A DNA stretch of 64,000 nt from an uncultured Allomuricauda sp. (GTDB taxonomy: Bacteria > Bacteroidota > Bacteroidia > Flavobacteriales > Flavobacteriaceae), in the NCBI RefSeq assembly GCF_947499695.1, contig NZ_CANMPQ010000002.1:868001-932000 (forward strand), given 5' to 3'. The notes under the pieces were generated by a model that saw only the letters and a program-made list of their open reading frames with translations, was not told the DNA's origin and searched no databases. This document shows positions 10,188 to 16,738 of this stretch, piece by piece. The translations under genes and the position numbers were made by a program. Within the stretch, counting starts at the first letter, position 1, and every line of letters starts with the position of its first letter.

Positions 10188-11258
10188 GTGATTCAGTCAA
10201 TCGATTTATCTACAATCCAGTTGATATTATTAATAGGGGGAGCCCAGGGCTTTCTCTTTTCCTTTTTTTCATATAGGCAATTTCCAAATAGAAGAGAGAA
10301 CCTGTTTTTGAGCCTATTGTTCTTTGTCATCGCATTTAGGTTGATGGTCTACCCGTTTATTAAAGCAGACTTTTTCTACACGTATACCGTTATCCCAAAG
10401 TTGTCCGATTCGCTTTTGTTGTCTGTTGGCCCATTGTTGTATCTATATATTTCGGAAAAGCTCAATTTGACAGGTGGCATTCAACTAAATTTGATAAAAG
10501 CCCTACATTTTTTGCCCTTGCTATATTTTCTGTTCGCCAGTTTCATAATAGGATATGAGCCCGTTATAGACAAATCGCATGCGGTATTGCTTCTTACTGT
10601 TATATATGCTCTAGTTTCCGTAATAATGGTTTGGAAACATACATTTGATTTGAGCATCTCCAAAGGGAAGAGTATCTCGTATAAAAAAGGCCTGATTACA
10701 TTTATCGCCCCTTTTTTGCTCATTCCCATATTGATTACAGGCCTTATAAAGTATTCCCATCCGTTGTTTGGGTTTGGGGCAGCAACGATTCCTTATGTGA
10801 TAATTTCTGCTATTTTTTACAGGATGACTTTTGTTATGATGTTGAAAGGAAAATCATACTTAAATGAAATTTCACCTAAAATCGGAGTTGTTAGATTTAA
10901 TCCGACTGATATTACCAGAAATACCAAGGTAATTGAGTTGATTTCATTTATGGAAAATGAAAGGCCTTATTTAGACCCCGAACTTAATCTTAGTAAGTTG
11001 GCTGAACTATATGGAGCAAAAAAACATGAGCTCTCCGAATTGATCAATAAGGATATTAATATTGGATTCAACGACTTTATAAACTACTGGAGGGTGGAAA
11101 CTGCAAAAAAATACTTGTTGGATGATTCTTTGGACCATTTGACCGTAATAGGACTAGGGCATAAATCGGGATTTAAATCGAAATCTACTTTTTTCGAATC
11201 TTTTAAAAAGTATACCGGGATGACGCCAAATGCGTATGTCGGGAGCACTAGAGCATAA
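10188..11258 (+). CDS. Membrane-bound AraC-family transcriptional regulator
   Basis: The 356-residue protein has about seven hydrophobic helices in residues 8-225, followed by a cytoplasmic AraC/XylS HTH at about 255-350 with the second-helix signature LDHLTVIGLGHKSGFKSKSTFFESFKKYTGMTPNAYV. This membrane-sensor plus AraC layout is common in flavobacteria and its ligands are unknown. The start is a GTG at 10188; an upstream ATG at 10177 runs into a stop after four codons, so it is not used. The divergent SDR gene is its nearest possible target. Confidence 0.88.
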   Translation: MIQSIDLSTIQLILLIGGAQGFLFSFFSYRQFPNRRENLFLSLLFFVIAFRLMVYPFIKADFFYTYTVIPKLSDSLLLSVGPLLYLYISEKLNLTGGIQLNLIKALHFLPLLYFLFASFIIGYEPVIDKSHAVLLLTVIYALVSVIMVWKHTFDLSISKGKSISYKKGLITFIAPFLLIPILITGLIKYSHPLFGFGAATIPYVIISAIFYRMTFVMMLKGKSYLNEISPKIGVVRFNPTDITRNTKVIELISFMENERPYLDPELNLSKLAELYGAKKHELSELINKDINIGFNDFINYWRVETAKKYLLDDSLDHLTVIGLGHKSGFKSKSTFFESFKKYTGMTPNAYVGSTRA

Positions 11259-11588
11259 ATATTGCTCCTATTAGCGTTAACGTTTATGTACTTTGCTTAT
11301 TTATGTGGTGTGTGTATGCCAATTTGCACAAGAGGTAAAACAAAAAAGGATGAAGGTATGGCGACCTTCATCCGAATATATAGAACTACTGTATTCTTTA
11401 GATTATATTTCCCAAAATCAACCCAAACTTGTAAGAATACACTTATAAAACTCTTAATTTTAAGCTTTATTGTGTTCGGAAGATGAAAAGAAGAATCGGC
11501 ATCTGCGGACATAGTGGGACAAATACCGAATAGGTTTTTTTGGAATATTGAAAATGGGTACATTTAAAAGGTATCTAAAAACTTTAAA
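11259..11588. other. Intergenic stretch with a leftward terminator-like hairpin
   Basis: No convincing gene is seen in these 330 bases. The short frames on both strands lack recognisable composition, and the minus-strand frame runs through a strong hairpin at 11348-11373. See that feature for the only supported element. Confidence 0.5.
11348..11373 (-). terminator. Intrinsic terminator-like hairpin pointing left
   Basis: A perfect 10-bp stem (GGATGAAGGT and ACCTTCATCC) with a 6-base loop. On the minus strand it is followed by six T residues; on the plus strand there is no T run. It therefore suits termination of a leftward transcript, although no minus-strand gene is recognised to its right. 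Confidence 0.55.
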
Positions 11589-11819
11589 ATGCTGAATAAA
11601 ATACTTGGGATAGCTCTTATTATTATTGCTGTGATATCATCACTTTTATTTCTTTTTGGGTTGCCCGGAATATTTACGGAATTGGCCGATGTGATTTCGG
11701 ATAGCTCCGCATATGGGTGGGGAAAGCTTACGGGATACCTTATGGCCAACTTAACTGTCGGGTTGGTGGCGTTTTTCGCTTTTAGGTTTGGATTAAAGCT
11801 TTACAAAAAACCTTCCTGA
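11589..11819 (+). CDS. Small two-helix membrane protein (first of a tandem pair)
   Basis: A 76-residue protein with two long hydrophobic helices (about 5-30 and 48-68) separated by a short acidic segment, and a basic C-terminus (RFGLKLYKKPS). It shares the layout and several positions with the next gene: an N-terminal I.G.ALI..., a central TELA/ATELV block, then Y.....LT/FTFYL and a C-terminal F.FGLKLYK / MFQYGRKLFK. The DNA just after both stops is also alike (CCTGAACC followed by [GA]GAAAAAG), which indicates duplication. I do not recognise the family. Confidence 0.65.
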   Translation: MLNKILGIALIIIAVISSLLFLFGLPGIFTELADVISDSSAYGWGKLTGYLMANLTVGLVAFFAFRFGLKLYKKPS

Positions 11820-11888
11820 ACCGGAAAAAGGGCGTCTATATACAAAGTAGGACAAACCATTAAAGCAAAATGAATATTTTTGGGCTAA

Positions 11889-12134
11889 ATGCAGTTTCCA
11901 CAAATCATAAAGAAATTTATTGGATTCGCGCTCATATTAATGAGTATTGCGTTTGTCGCACGACTTATTCTGTTCCTGCCAATATTGGCAACCGAATTGG
12001 TAACCGCCATTAAGGAAAACCAAGGGGGCTATTGGGGTTCGTTTACTTTTTATCTACTACTAAATATTTTCTTTTGGATTGTAACCTATTACATGTTCCA
12101 GTATGGTAGAAAACTTTTCAAAAGCAAGGTTTAA
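11889..12134 (+). CDS. Small two-helix membrane protein (second of a tandem pair)
   Basis: An 81-residue paralogue of the preceding gene with the same arrangement: a hydrophobic helix at about 9-37, an acidic/polar linker around ATELVTAIKENQGGYWG, a second helix at about 50-70 and the basic tail YGRKLFKSKV. It lies 69 bp downstream on the same strand and may share a transcript with the first copy. Function is unknown. Confidence 0.65.
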   Translation: MQFPQIIKKFIGFALILMSIAFVARLILFLPILATELVTAIKENQGGYWGSFTFYLLLNIFFWIVTYYMFQYGRKLFKSKV

Positions 12135-12200
12135 CCCTCCTGAACCAGAAAAAGAATCTAGGGGTTGATAGGGTGGGTTGGTGAAAAGTAAGCCTAAAAT

Positions 12201-12231
12201 TTTGATCCGACCTTTATATTCCTTAGATTTG
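12201..12231 (+). promoter_or_regulatory. Bacteroidota-type promoter of a small RNA
   Basis: TTTG at 12201-12204 and TAGATTTG at 12224-12231 match the -33 TTG and -7 TAnnTTTG boxes with 19 bases between them, a near-ideal spacing. The predicted transcript starts at about 12238 and meets a strong terminator at 12371-12396. Confidence 0.65.
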
Positions 12232-12237
12232 AGCAAT

Positions 12238-12396
12238 GAAAAAAGGAGCCAGTTCTGACGCCAACTCCTTTTCCGACGGTAATTTTTCAAAGCCCTATCC
12301 TAATGAGAGAAGGCACACTTTGATTTTCTCGTCTATTTTCTCCCTTATGATGGAAGAACCGTACTATAAGCACCTCCAAGGAGGTGTTTTTATTTT
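12238..12396 (+). ncRNA. Candidate small structured RNA of about 160 nt
   Basis: This stretch is bounded by a good promoter (12201-12231) and an intrinsic terminator (12371-12396), and contains no recognisable gene. Several paired segments can be read: AAAAGGAG (12241-12248) with CTCCTTTT (12265-12272); GACG with CGTC plus TCAAAG with CTTTGA around a long central stem; CTTAT with ATAAG just before the terminator. A weak reading frame begins at 12236 but crosses the terminator in frame and looks non-coding. It has none of the conserved SRP RNA, tmRNA or RNase P sequences I know. A flavobacterial 6S-like RNA (Rfam Flavo-1/6S-Flavo) is the main known alternative. It lies upstream of ssb. Confidence 0.5.
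12371..12396 (+). terminator. Intrinsic terminator of the candidate small RNA
   Basis: CACCTCC and GGAGGTG form a 7-bp GC-rich stem with a two-base AA centre (in practice a slightly larger loop), followed directly by TTTTTATTTT. Confidence 0.75.
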
Positions 12397-12595
12397 ATCC
12401 AAAGTTCTCACAAACATTTCGTTTTCAATGTCTTGGATATTAAGTTTCTTTTTCGCATGTTTCTCAACTGTTAAATTAATTCTGAAAGCTATTGGGAACT
12501 ATATATGACATCTATATATCAATTGTGCAAGCGACTACATCCGTTTACAAACGGAAACAAACGTTTTAATACCGATTCATGTTTTTTACTGCTAC

Positions 12596-12603
12596 TAAGT
12601 TTG
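12596..12603 (+). promoter_or_regulatory. Probable -7 box of the ssb promoter
   Basis: TAAGTTTG fits the Bacteroidota TAnnTTTG box 59 bases before the ssb start. The -33 region is only T-rich without a clear TTG, so the assignment is moderate. The 190 bases between the RNA terminator and this box also hold a short CCGTTT/AAACGG inverted repeat near 12541. Confidence 0.4.
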
Positions 12604-12662
12604 CCCTGTCGGACGATAAGAGTTCGATAGTATTAACTGTTTAACACGTAAAATTTAAAAAC

Positions 12663-12995
12663 ATGAATTCACTTAGAAACAGAGTACAGTTGATTGGAAA
12701 CTTAGGAAATGACCCCGAAACCGTAACCTTGGAAAATGGCAATAAGCTGACTAAATTTTCCATTGCTACCAACGAATCATATAAAAATGCACAGGGAGAA
12801 AAGGTTACGGATACACAATGGCACAATGTGGTTGCTTGGGGAAAAGTGGCCGAAATAGCTGAAAATTACTTGATGAAGGGAAAAGAAGTGGCCGTTGAAG
12901 GTAAATTGGTATCCCGTTCCTATGAAAGTAAAGAGGGTGAGAAGCGATATATCACAGAAATAAAATGTAACGAGCTATTGCTTCTAGGTAAATAG
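12663..12995 (+). CDS. ssb: Single-stranded DNA-binding protein, short form without acidic tail
   Basis: A 110-residue OB-fold protein with classic SSB features: MNSLRNRVQLIGNLGNDPE at the start, KLTKFSIATNESY, TQWHNVVAWGK with the DNA-stacking tryptophans, and VEGKLVSRSYE. It ends at the OB fold (ECNELLLLGK-like end). It lacks the glycine-rich linker and the acidic DDDIPF-type tip with which canonical SSBs recruit repair proteins. Flavobacteria often carry a longer SSB elsewhere, so this may be an accessory paralogue. It stands alone between a candidate small RNA and its own strong terminator. Confidence 0.9.
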   Translation: MNSLRNRVQLIGNLGNDPETVTLENGNKLTKFSIATNESYKNAQGEKVTDTQWHNVVAWGKVAEIAENYLMKGKEVAVEGKLVSRSYESKEGEKRYITEIKCNELLLLGK

Positions 12996-13014
12996 TAGTT
13001 CCTACAGCTTATCG

Positions 13015-13047
13015 AGAAAGGAGGTCAATTGACCTCCTTTCTTTTTG
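13015..13047 (+). terminator. Intrinsic terminator of ssb
   Basis: A 28-base perfect palindrome (13015-13042, arms AGAAAGGAGGTCAA / TTGACCTCCTTTCT) followed by TTTTTG. It is 20 bases after the ssb stop. Confidence 0.8.
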
Positions 13048-13131
13048 ATTACCAATGTTTAACAGTAAATTAAAGAAAGATGATGCAACCCTTTACAAAA
13101 TTGAATCTCTTATATATAAGACCCAATCAAA

Positions 13132-13554
13132 ATGAAATTTGTTCGCATACATATCATAATTTTCGCAAGCTTTTGCGGTATCGGAGTTTCTGCTCAAAGT
13201 AACCCGCATACCAAGCATGGCTTACGCTTTTATGAGACAATGGCTCAACGGGATGCTGATTACGAACATACCTTTCAAATGATGAATCATCAAGATGAAC
13301 AGGATTATTGGTCGGATCAACAGAATTTTGAAAGACATTTGGGAACAGCAGACTTCACTTCATATCTAATCTACATGAAGGGTAAAAAGGACGCCTATTC
13401 TACCCATTTGCAAAATTGTGATGACCATTGTTTGCACAGTGAACTGTATTTTAAAAAGGCAGGGGAATACCTTTCTTCTTCGGATTTCGATAAACTATTG
13501 AGTCCCAAAACTGGGGAAATGGTCCAAAATATCCCAAAAAGCAAACAGAACTAA
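13132..13554 (+). CDS. Exported protein of unknown function
   Basis: A 140-residue protein with a Sec signal peptide (about 1-21, ending GVSAQ). The mature region is rich in His, Asp and Tyr (for example HTFQMMNHQDEQDYW), with two Cys in NCDDHCLHSE that could form a disulfide or bind metal. No family is recognised. It stands between two terminators and so forms its own transcription unit. Confidence 0.7.
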   Translation: MKFVRIHIIIFASFCGIGVSAQSNPHTKHGLRFYETMAQRDADYEHTFQMMNHQDEQDYWSDQQNFERHLGTADFTSYLIYMKGKKDAYSTHLQNCDDHCLHSELYFKKAGEYLSSSDFDKLLSPKTGEMVQNIPKSKQN

Positions 13555-13560
13555 AAAAAG

Positions 13561-13585
13561 AAACCGCCTTTAGGCGGTTTTTATG
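13561..13585. terminator. Bidirectional intrinsic terminator
   Basis: AAACCGCC and GGCGGTTT form an 8-bp stem with loop TTTA. T runs follow on both strands (TTTTT on plus; TTTCTTTTTTT on minus). It separates the exported protein gene from the convergent Cys-rich mini-gene. Confidence 0.8.
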
Positions 13586-13742
13586 CAACTTTCTTCAAAA
13601 GGTCAAAACACGGACAGCGTTTGCAGCGCTTGCTTTCACACTTTTTATATTTTTTACAACACTTCGACTTGCAATTGGAAGGACAGAGTTCCTTTAGTTT
13701 CGACCTGTTGTTTTTCTTCTGTTCTTTTTTCTTTTTTCCCAT
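13581..13742 (-). CDS. Small basic Cys-rich protein, possible metal-binding
   Basis: A protein of 53 residues from the ATG at 13742; the frame is open seven codons further up. After a Lys-rich start it has nine Cys in pairs and CxxxC/CxxC steps (LCPSNCKSKCCKKYKKCES then KRCKRCPCF). That spacing suggests zinc or iron-sulfur binding, or a disulfide-rich fold. It lies 63 bp downstream of the ferritin gene on the same strand, ahead of a bidirectional terminator, so the two may be cotranscribed. I recall similar Cys/Lys-rich mini-proteins in flavobacteria but no assigned function. Confidence 0.55.
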   Translation of the reverse strand: MGKKKKEQKKNNRSKLKELCPSNCKSKCCKKYKKCESKRCKRCPCFDLLKKVA

Positions 13743-13805
13743 CGCTACATGTAGATGGGTCAAAAATAGTTATTTTAAATTAATCTAAATAAAAATTTAT
13801 TAAAA

Positions 13806-14327
13806 TTATTCTCCGGCCATATCCGAAGCAGCACTTTCTACCGTCAACTGCTGTATATCACGGTCAAAGAGATAGAGACCGCCCTTATCATCTCCAATCA
13901 TATTGATCTTGTCCAGCACGGTTCTAGCTAAGGCCTCTTCTTCCAACTGCTCTGCAACATACCACTGCAAGAAGTTGTGCGTAGCATAATCTTTCTCTTC
14001 TAAAGTAATATGCACTAGTTCGTTAATGCTTTGCGAAACAAAAACCTCGTGGTCATAGAGCTGTTGTAACATATTTTGTAACGAGCCAAAATCGGTTTCT
14101 GGAGCTTTTAAGTCTGAAACAATGGCATGTCCACCACGTTCGTTTACATATTTGACCAATTTGAGCATGTGCATTCGTTCTTCATCGGAGTGCCCGTACA
14201 TAAATCCGGCAACCCCTTCCAATCCTTTTACTTCGGCCCAAGAGGCCATAGATAAATATGTTTGTGACGATTCTGCTTCTATTCTGATTTGCTCATTGAG
14301 CACTTTTTCAAGTTTTTTGGATAGCAT
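13806..14327 (-). CDS. ftnA: Bacterial non-haem ferritin
   Basis: A 173-residue ferritin that oxidises Fe(II) and stores iron as a 24-mer in the cytoplasm. The ferroxidase residues are visible: Glu17 (IRIEAESSQTY), Glu50 and His53 (SDEERMHML), with Glu and Gln residues in the later helices (LEEKDYATHNFLQWYVAEQLEEE). Length is normal for FtnA-type ferritins. The neighbouring Cys-rich gene downstream on the same strand may be in the same transcript. Confidence 0.95.
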   Translation of the reverse strand: MLSKKLEKVLNEQIRIEAESSQTYLSMASWAEVKGLEGVAGFMYGHSDEERMHMLKLVKYVNERGGHAIVSDLKAPETDFGSLQNMLQQLYDHEVFVSQSINELVHITLEEKDYATHNFLQWYVAEQLEEEALARTVLDKINMIGDDKGGLYLFDRDIQQLTVESAASDMAGE

Positions 14328-14385
14328 ATTCTTGATTTTAGAATTGTAAAATTACAAAATGGGTTTGACACCAAATAAGGAAAGG

Positions 14386-14532
14386 TTAATGCATGTCTAA
14401 AACTGGACCGCCACACCCATGATTCCAGGACCAAAATTGAGATTTCAGCTCAATGAAGCTCATCATCCATGGTAAAAAGCCCAGCCGTTTCCTTGCCAAT
14501 ACCAATAGAGGGTTAGTAATAAATGGTTTCAT
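14386..14532 (-). CDS. Possible small protein, 48 residues
   Basis: A short ATG-started frame between ferritin and tex, oriented with both. It begins MKPFITNPLLVLARKRLGFL and has several Trp and Phe residues. The composition is compatible with a small membrane-associated peptide, but no family is recognised and no promoter or ribosome site is evident. It could be a chance frame. Confidence 0.25.
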   Translation of the reverse strand: MKPFITNPLLVLARKRLGFLPWMMSFIELKSQFWSWNHGCGGPVLDMH

Positions 14533-14594
14533 TGTATTGATTTAAAAAGGAATAGGACGGTTTTCTCTTTTGGAACATTACTGTTTGTAGAAAT

Positions 14595-16718
14595 TTATTT
14601 ATGTAATGCCAATTGGATACGTTTTCGGGGGATATCTACATCCAGGACCTTTACAATGACTTGCTGGTGAAGACTAACATGTTCATTGACATCTTTCACG
14701 AATGAATTGGATAAGTTAGAGATGTGAATTAGACCACTTTCTTTAATCCCAATATCCACAAAACAACCAAAGTTGGTAATGTTATTGACAATTCCAGGCA
14801 ATAATTGCCCCTGTTGTAAATCCGTAATTTGTTTAATGTTTTGGTTGAAGGTGAATACCTTGGCTTTTTCCCGACGATCTAATCCTGGTTTTTCCAATTC
14901 TTCCAGAATATCTTCCAAAGTTGGCATTCCAATCGTATCGGTGCAATAAACTTTTAGATCGATGTTTTCCAATATGGATTTGTTTCGAATAATATCTGAC
15001 AAAACCACTCCCTTATCTTTGGCCATTTTTTTTACAATCGGATAGCTCTCTGGATGCACGGCAGAATCATCCAATGGATTTTCTCCTTCCTTGATGCGCA
15101 AAAACCCAGCCCCTTGTTCAAAAGCTTTGCCACCAAGACGTGGCACTTTTTTGATTTGTTGTCGGTCAGTGAAAGCTCCATTTTCATTTCGATAAGCAAC
15201 AATATTCTCTGCTAATTTTGGACCAATACCGGATACATAACTGAGCAAGGGTATACTCGCTGTATTGATATTCACTCCAACAGCATTTACACAGCTTCCC
15301 ACGACGCTATCCAAAGATGTTTTTAATTTGCTTTGATCCACATCATGTTGATATTGACCTACCCCAATAGATTTAGGGTCTATTTTCACCAACTCGGCCA
15401 AGGGATCTGCGAGACGACGACCAATGGAAATAGCACCCCTAACGGTTACGTCATAGTTGGGGAATTCATCCCTGGCAATTTTAGAAGCAGAATAAATGGA
15501 AGCACCTGCTTCACTGACCACAAAAACCTCGATAGGATTTTTAAAATGGATTCGTTTTACCAATTGTTCCGTTTCACGTGATGCGGTTCCGTTGCCAATA
15601 GCAATGGCTTCAATTTTATGAGCATCAACCAAAGAGCTTATTTTTTTGATAGCACCAGAGCTATCATTCTGCGGAGCATGCGGATAAATGGTTTCGTTGT
15701 GTTTTAAATCACCCTGAGCATCCAAACAAACCACTTTACATCCTGTTCTAAAACCAGGATCAATGGCTAGGATTCGTTTTTCGCCTAAAGGAGCTCCAAG
15801 TAATAATTGCTTTAAGTTTTTAGAGAAAACCTTAATGGCATCAGCATCGGCTTTCTCTTTGGCATTTTTTAAAAGTTCATTGGATAATGAGGGAAACAAA
15901 AGTCGCTTGTATGAATCAGCTATAGCCAATTCGATGTGTTCAGAACAAGAATTGTGGGATTTAATGATTCGTCTTTCAATATTTTCCAATGCTCTTTCAT
16001 CATCGATTTCAATTTTTACCCGAATAAAACCCTCCTTTTCTGCTCTAAGAATGGCTAAAAGTCGATGAGAAGGACAACGGTTTAAAGGTTCGTTCCAATC
16101 AAAATAATCTCGGAACTTTTGGGCCTTTTCCTCATCCTTTTTTGTTTTGATGACTTTGGTATTGAGAATTGCGTGGCGCTCCAATTGATTTCGAAGTTGA
16201 TTTCGAATGTCTGCGCGTTCGTTGATCCATTCTGCAATGATATGACGAGCACCTTCCAAAGCATCATCTTCATTTTCGATTTGATTGCTGAGGTATTTTG
16301 AGGCAATGAACTCTATTTCATCACTTCGTTGCGCCATAATGATCTTAGCCAATGGTTCAAGCCCGTTTTTGCGAGCGGTTTCAGCTTTTGTTTTTTTACT
16401 TTTTTTGAAAGGAAGATAAAGGTCCTCCAAACTGGTCAAATCCGTACAATTTTGAAATTTGGATTCAAGCTCCGGAGTAAGCAAACCTTGTTCACCAACC
16501 GCTTTTATAATGGCTGCCTTTCTTTTTTCTAATGCCTCAAATTCTGTTTTAAACTTTACAATAGAACCGATTTCAACTTCATCCAGATTCCCTGTGCGCT
16601 CTTTTCGGTAGCGTGCGATAAATGGAATAGTACAATCCTCATTTAATAAAGCAACCGTATTTTCAATGCTTTTTTCTGAAAGTTGGGTGTGTTTAAGGAT
16701 GTAGGGGATGAGTTGCAT
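14595..16718 (-). CDS. tex: Tex-family RNA-binding transcriptional accessory protein
   Basis: A 707-residue Tex/YhgF protein. It has the N-terminal HTH-like region (NEDCTIPFIARYRKERTGNLDE), the YqgF/RNase H-like domain (RILAIDPGFRTGCKVV), helix-hairpin-helix pairs (LLSYVSGIGPKLAENIVAYRNENG) and a C-terminal S1 domain ending close to residue 705 (GIVNNITNFGCFVDIGIKESGLIHIS). Tex acts in transcription and RNA metabolism. Twenty bases separate it from metG on the same strand, which suggests cotranscription. Confidence 0.95.
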   Translation of the reverse strand: MQLIPYILKHTQLSEKSIENTVALLNEDCTIPFIARYRKERTGNLDEVEIGSIVKFKTEFEALEKRKAAIIKAVGEQGLLTPELESKFQNCTDLTSLEDLYLPFKKSKKTKAETARKNGLEPLAKIIMAQRSDEIEFIASKYLSNQIENEDDALEGARHIIAEWINERADIRNQLRNQLERHAILNTKVIKTKKDEEKAQKFRDYFDWNEPLNRCPSHRLLAILRAEKEGFIRVKIEIDDERALENIERRIIKSHNSCSEHIELAIADSYKRLLFPSLSNELLKNAKEKADADAIKVFSKNLKQLLLGAPLGEKRILAIDPGFRTGCKVVCLDAQGDLKHNETIYPHAPQNDSSGAIKKISSLVDAHKIEAIAIGNGTASRETEQLVKRIHFKNPIEVFVVSEAGASIYSASKIARDEFPNYDVTVRGAISIGRRLADPLAELVKIDPKSIGVGQYQHDVDQSKLKTSLDSVVGSCVNAVGVNINTASIPLLSYVSGIGPKLAENIVAYRNENGAFTDRQQIKKVPRLGGKAFEQGAGFLRIKEGENPLDDSAVHPESYPIVKKMAKDKGVVLSDIIRNKSILENIDLKVYCTDTIGMPTLEDILEELEKPGLDRREKAKVFTFNQNIKQITDLQQGQLLPGIVNNITNFGCFVDIGIKESGLIHISNLSNSFVKDVNEHVSLHQQVIVKVLDVDIPRKRIQLALHK

Positions 16719-16738
16719 GAAGTTATCTTTTGAAAAAG

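Noticed and set aside
11262..11563. Short frames on both strands between the AraC regulator and the membrane protein pair
   Set aside because: The plus-strand frame begins with TTG and resembles translated noise. The minus-strand frame passes through a terminator-like hairpin. Neither has a recognisable domain.
12236..12508. A 90-codon frame starting MKKGASSD
   Set aside because: It runs straight through a strong intrinsic terminator and a structured RNA region, and its translation has no family-like pattern; treated as non-coding.
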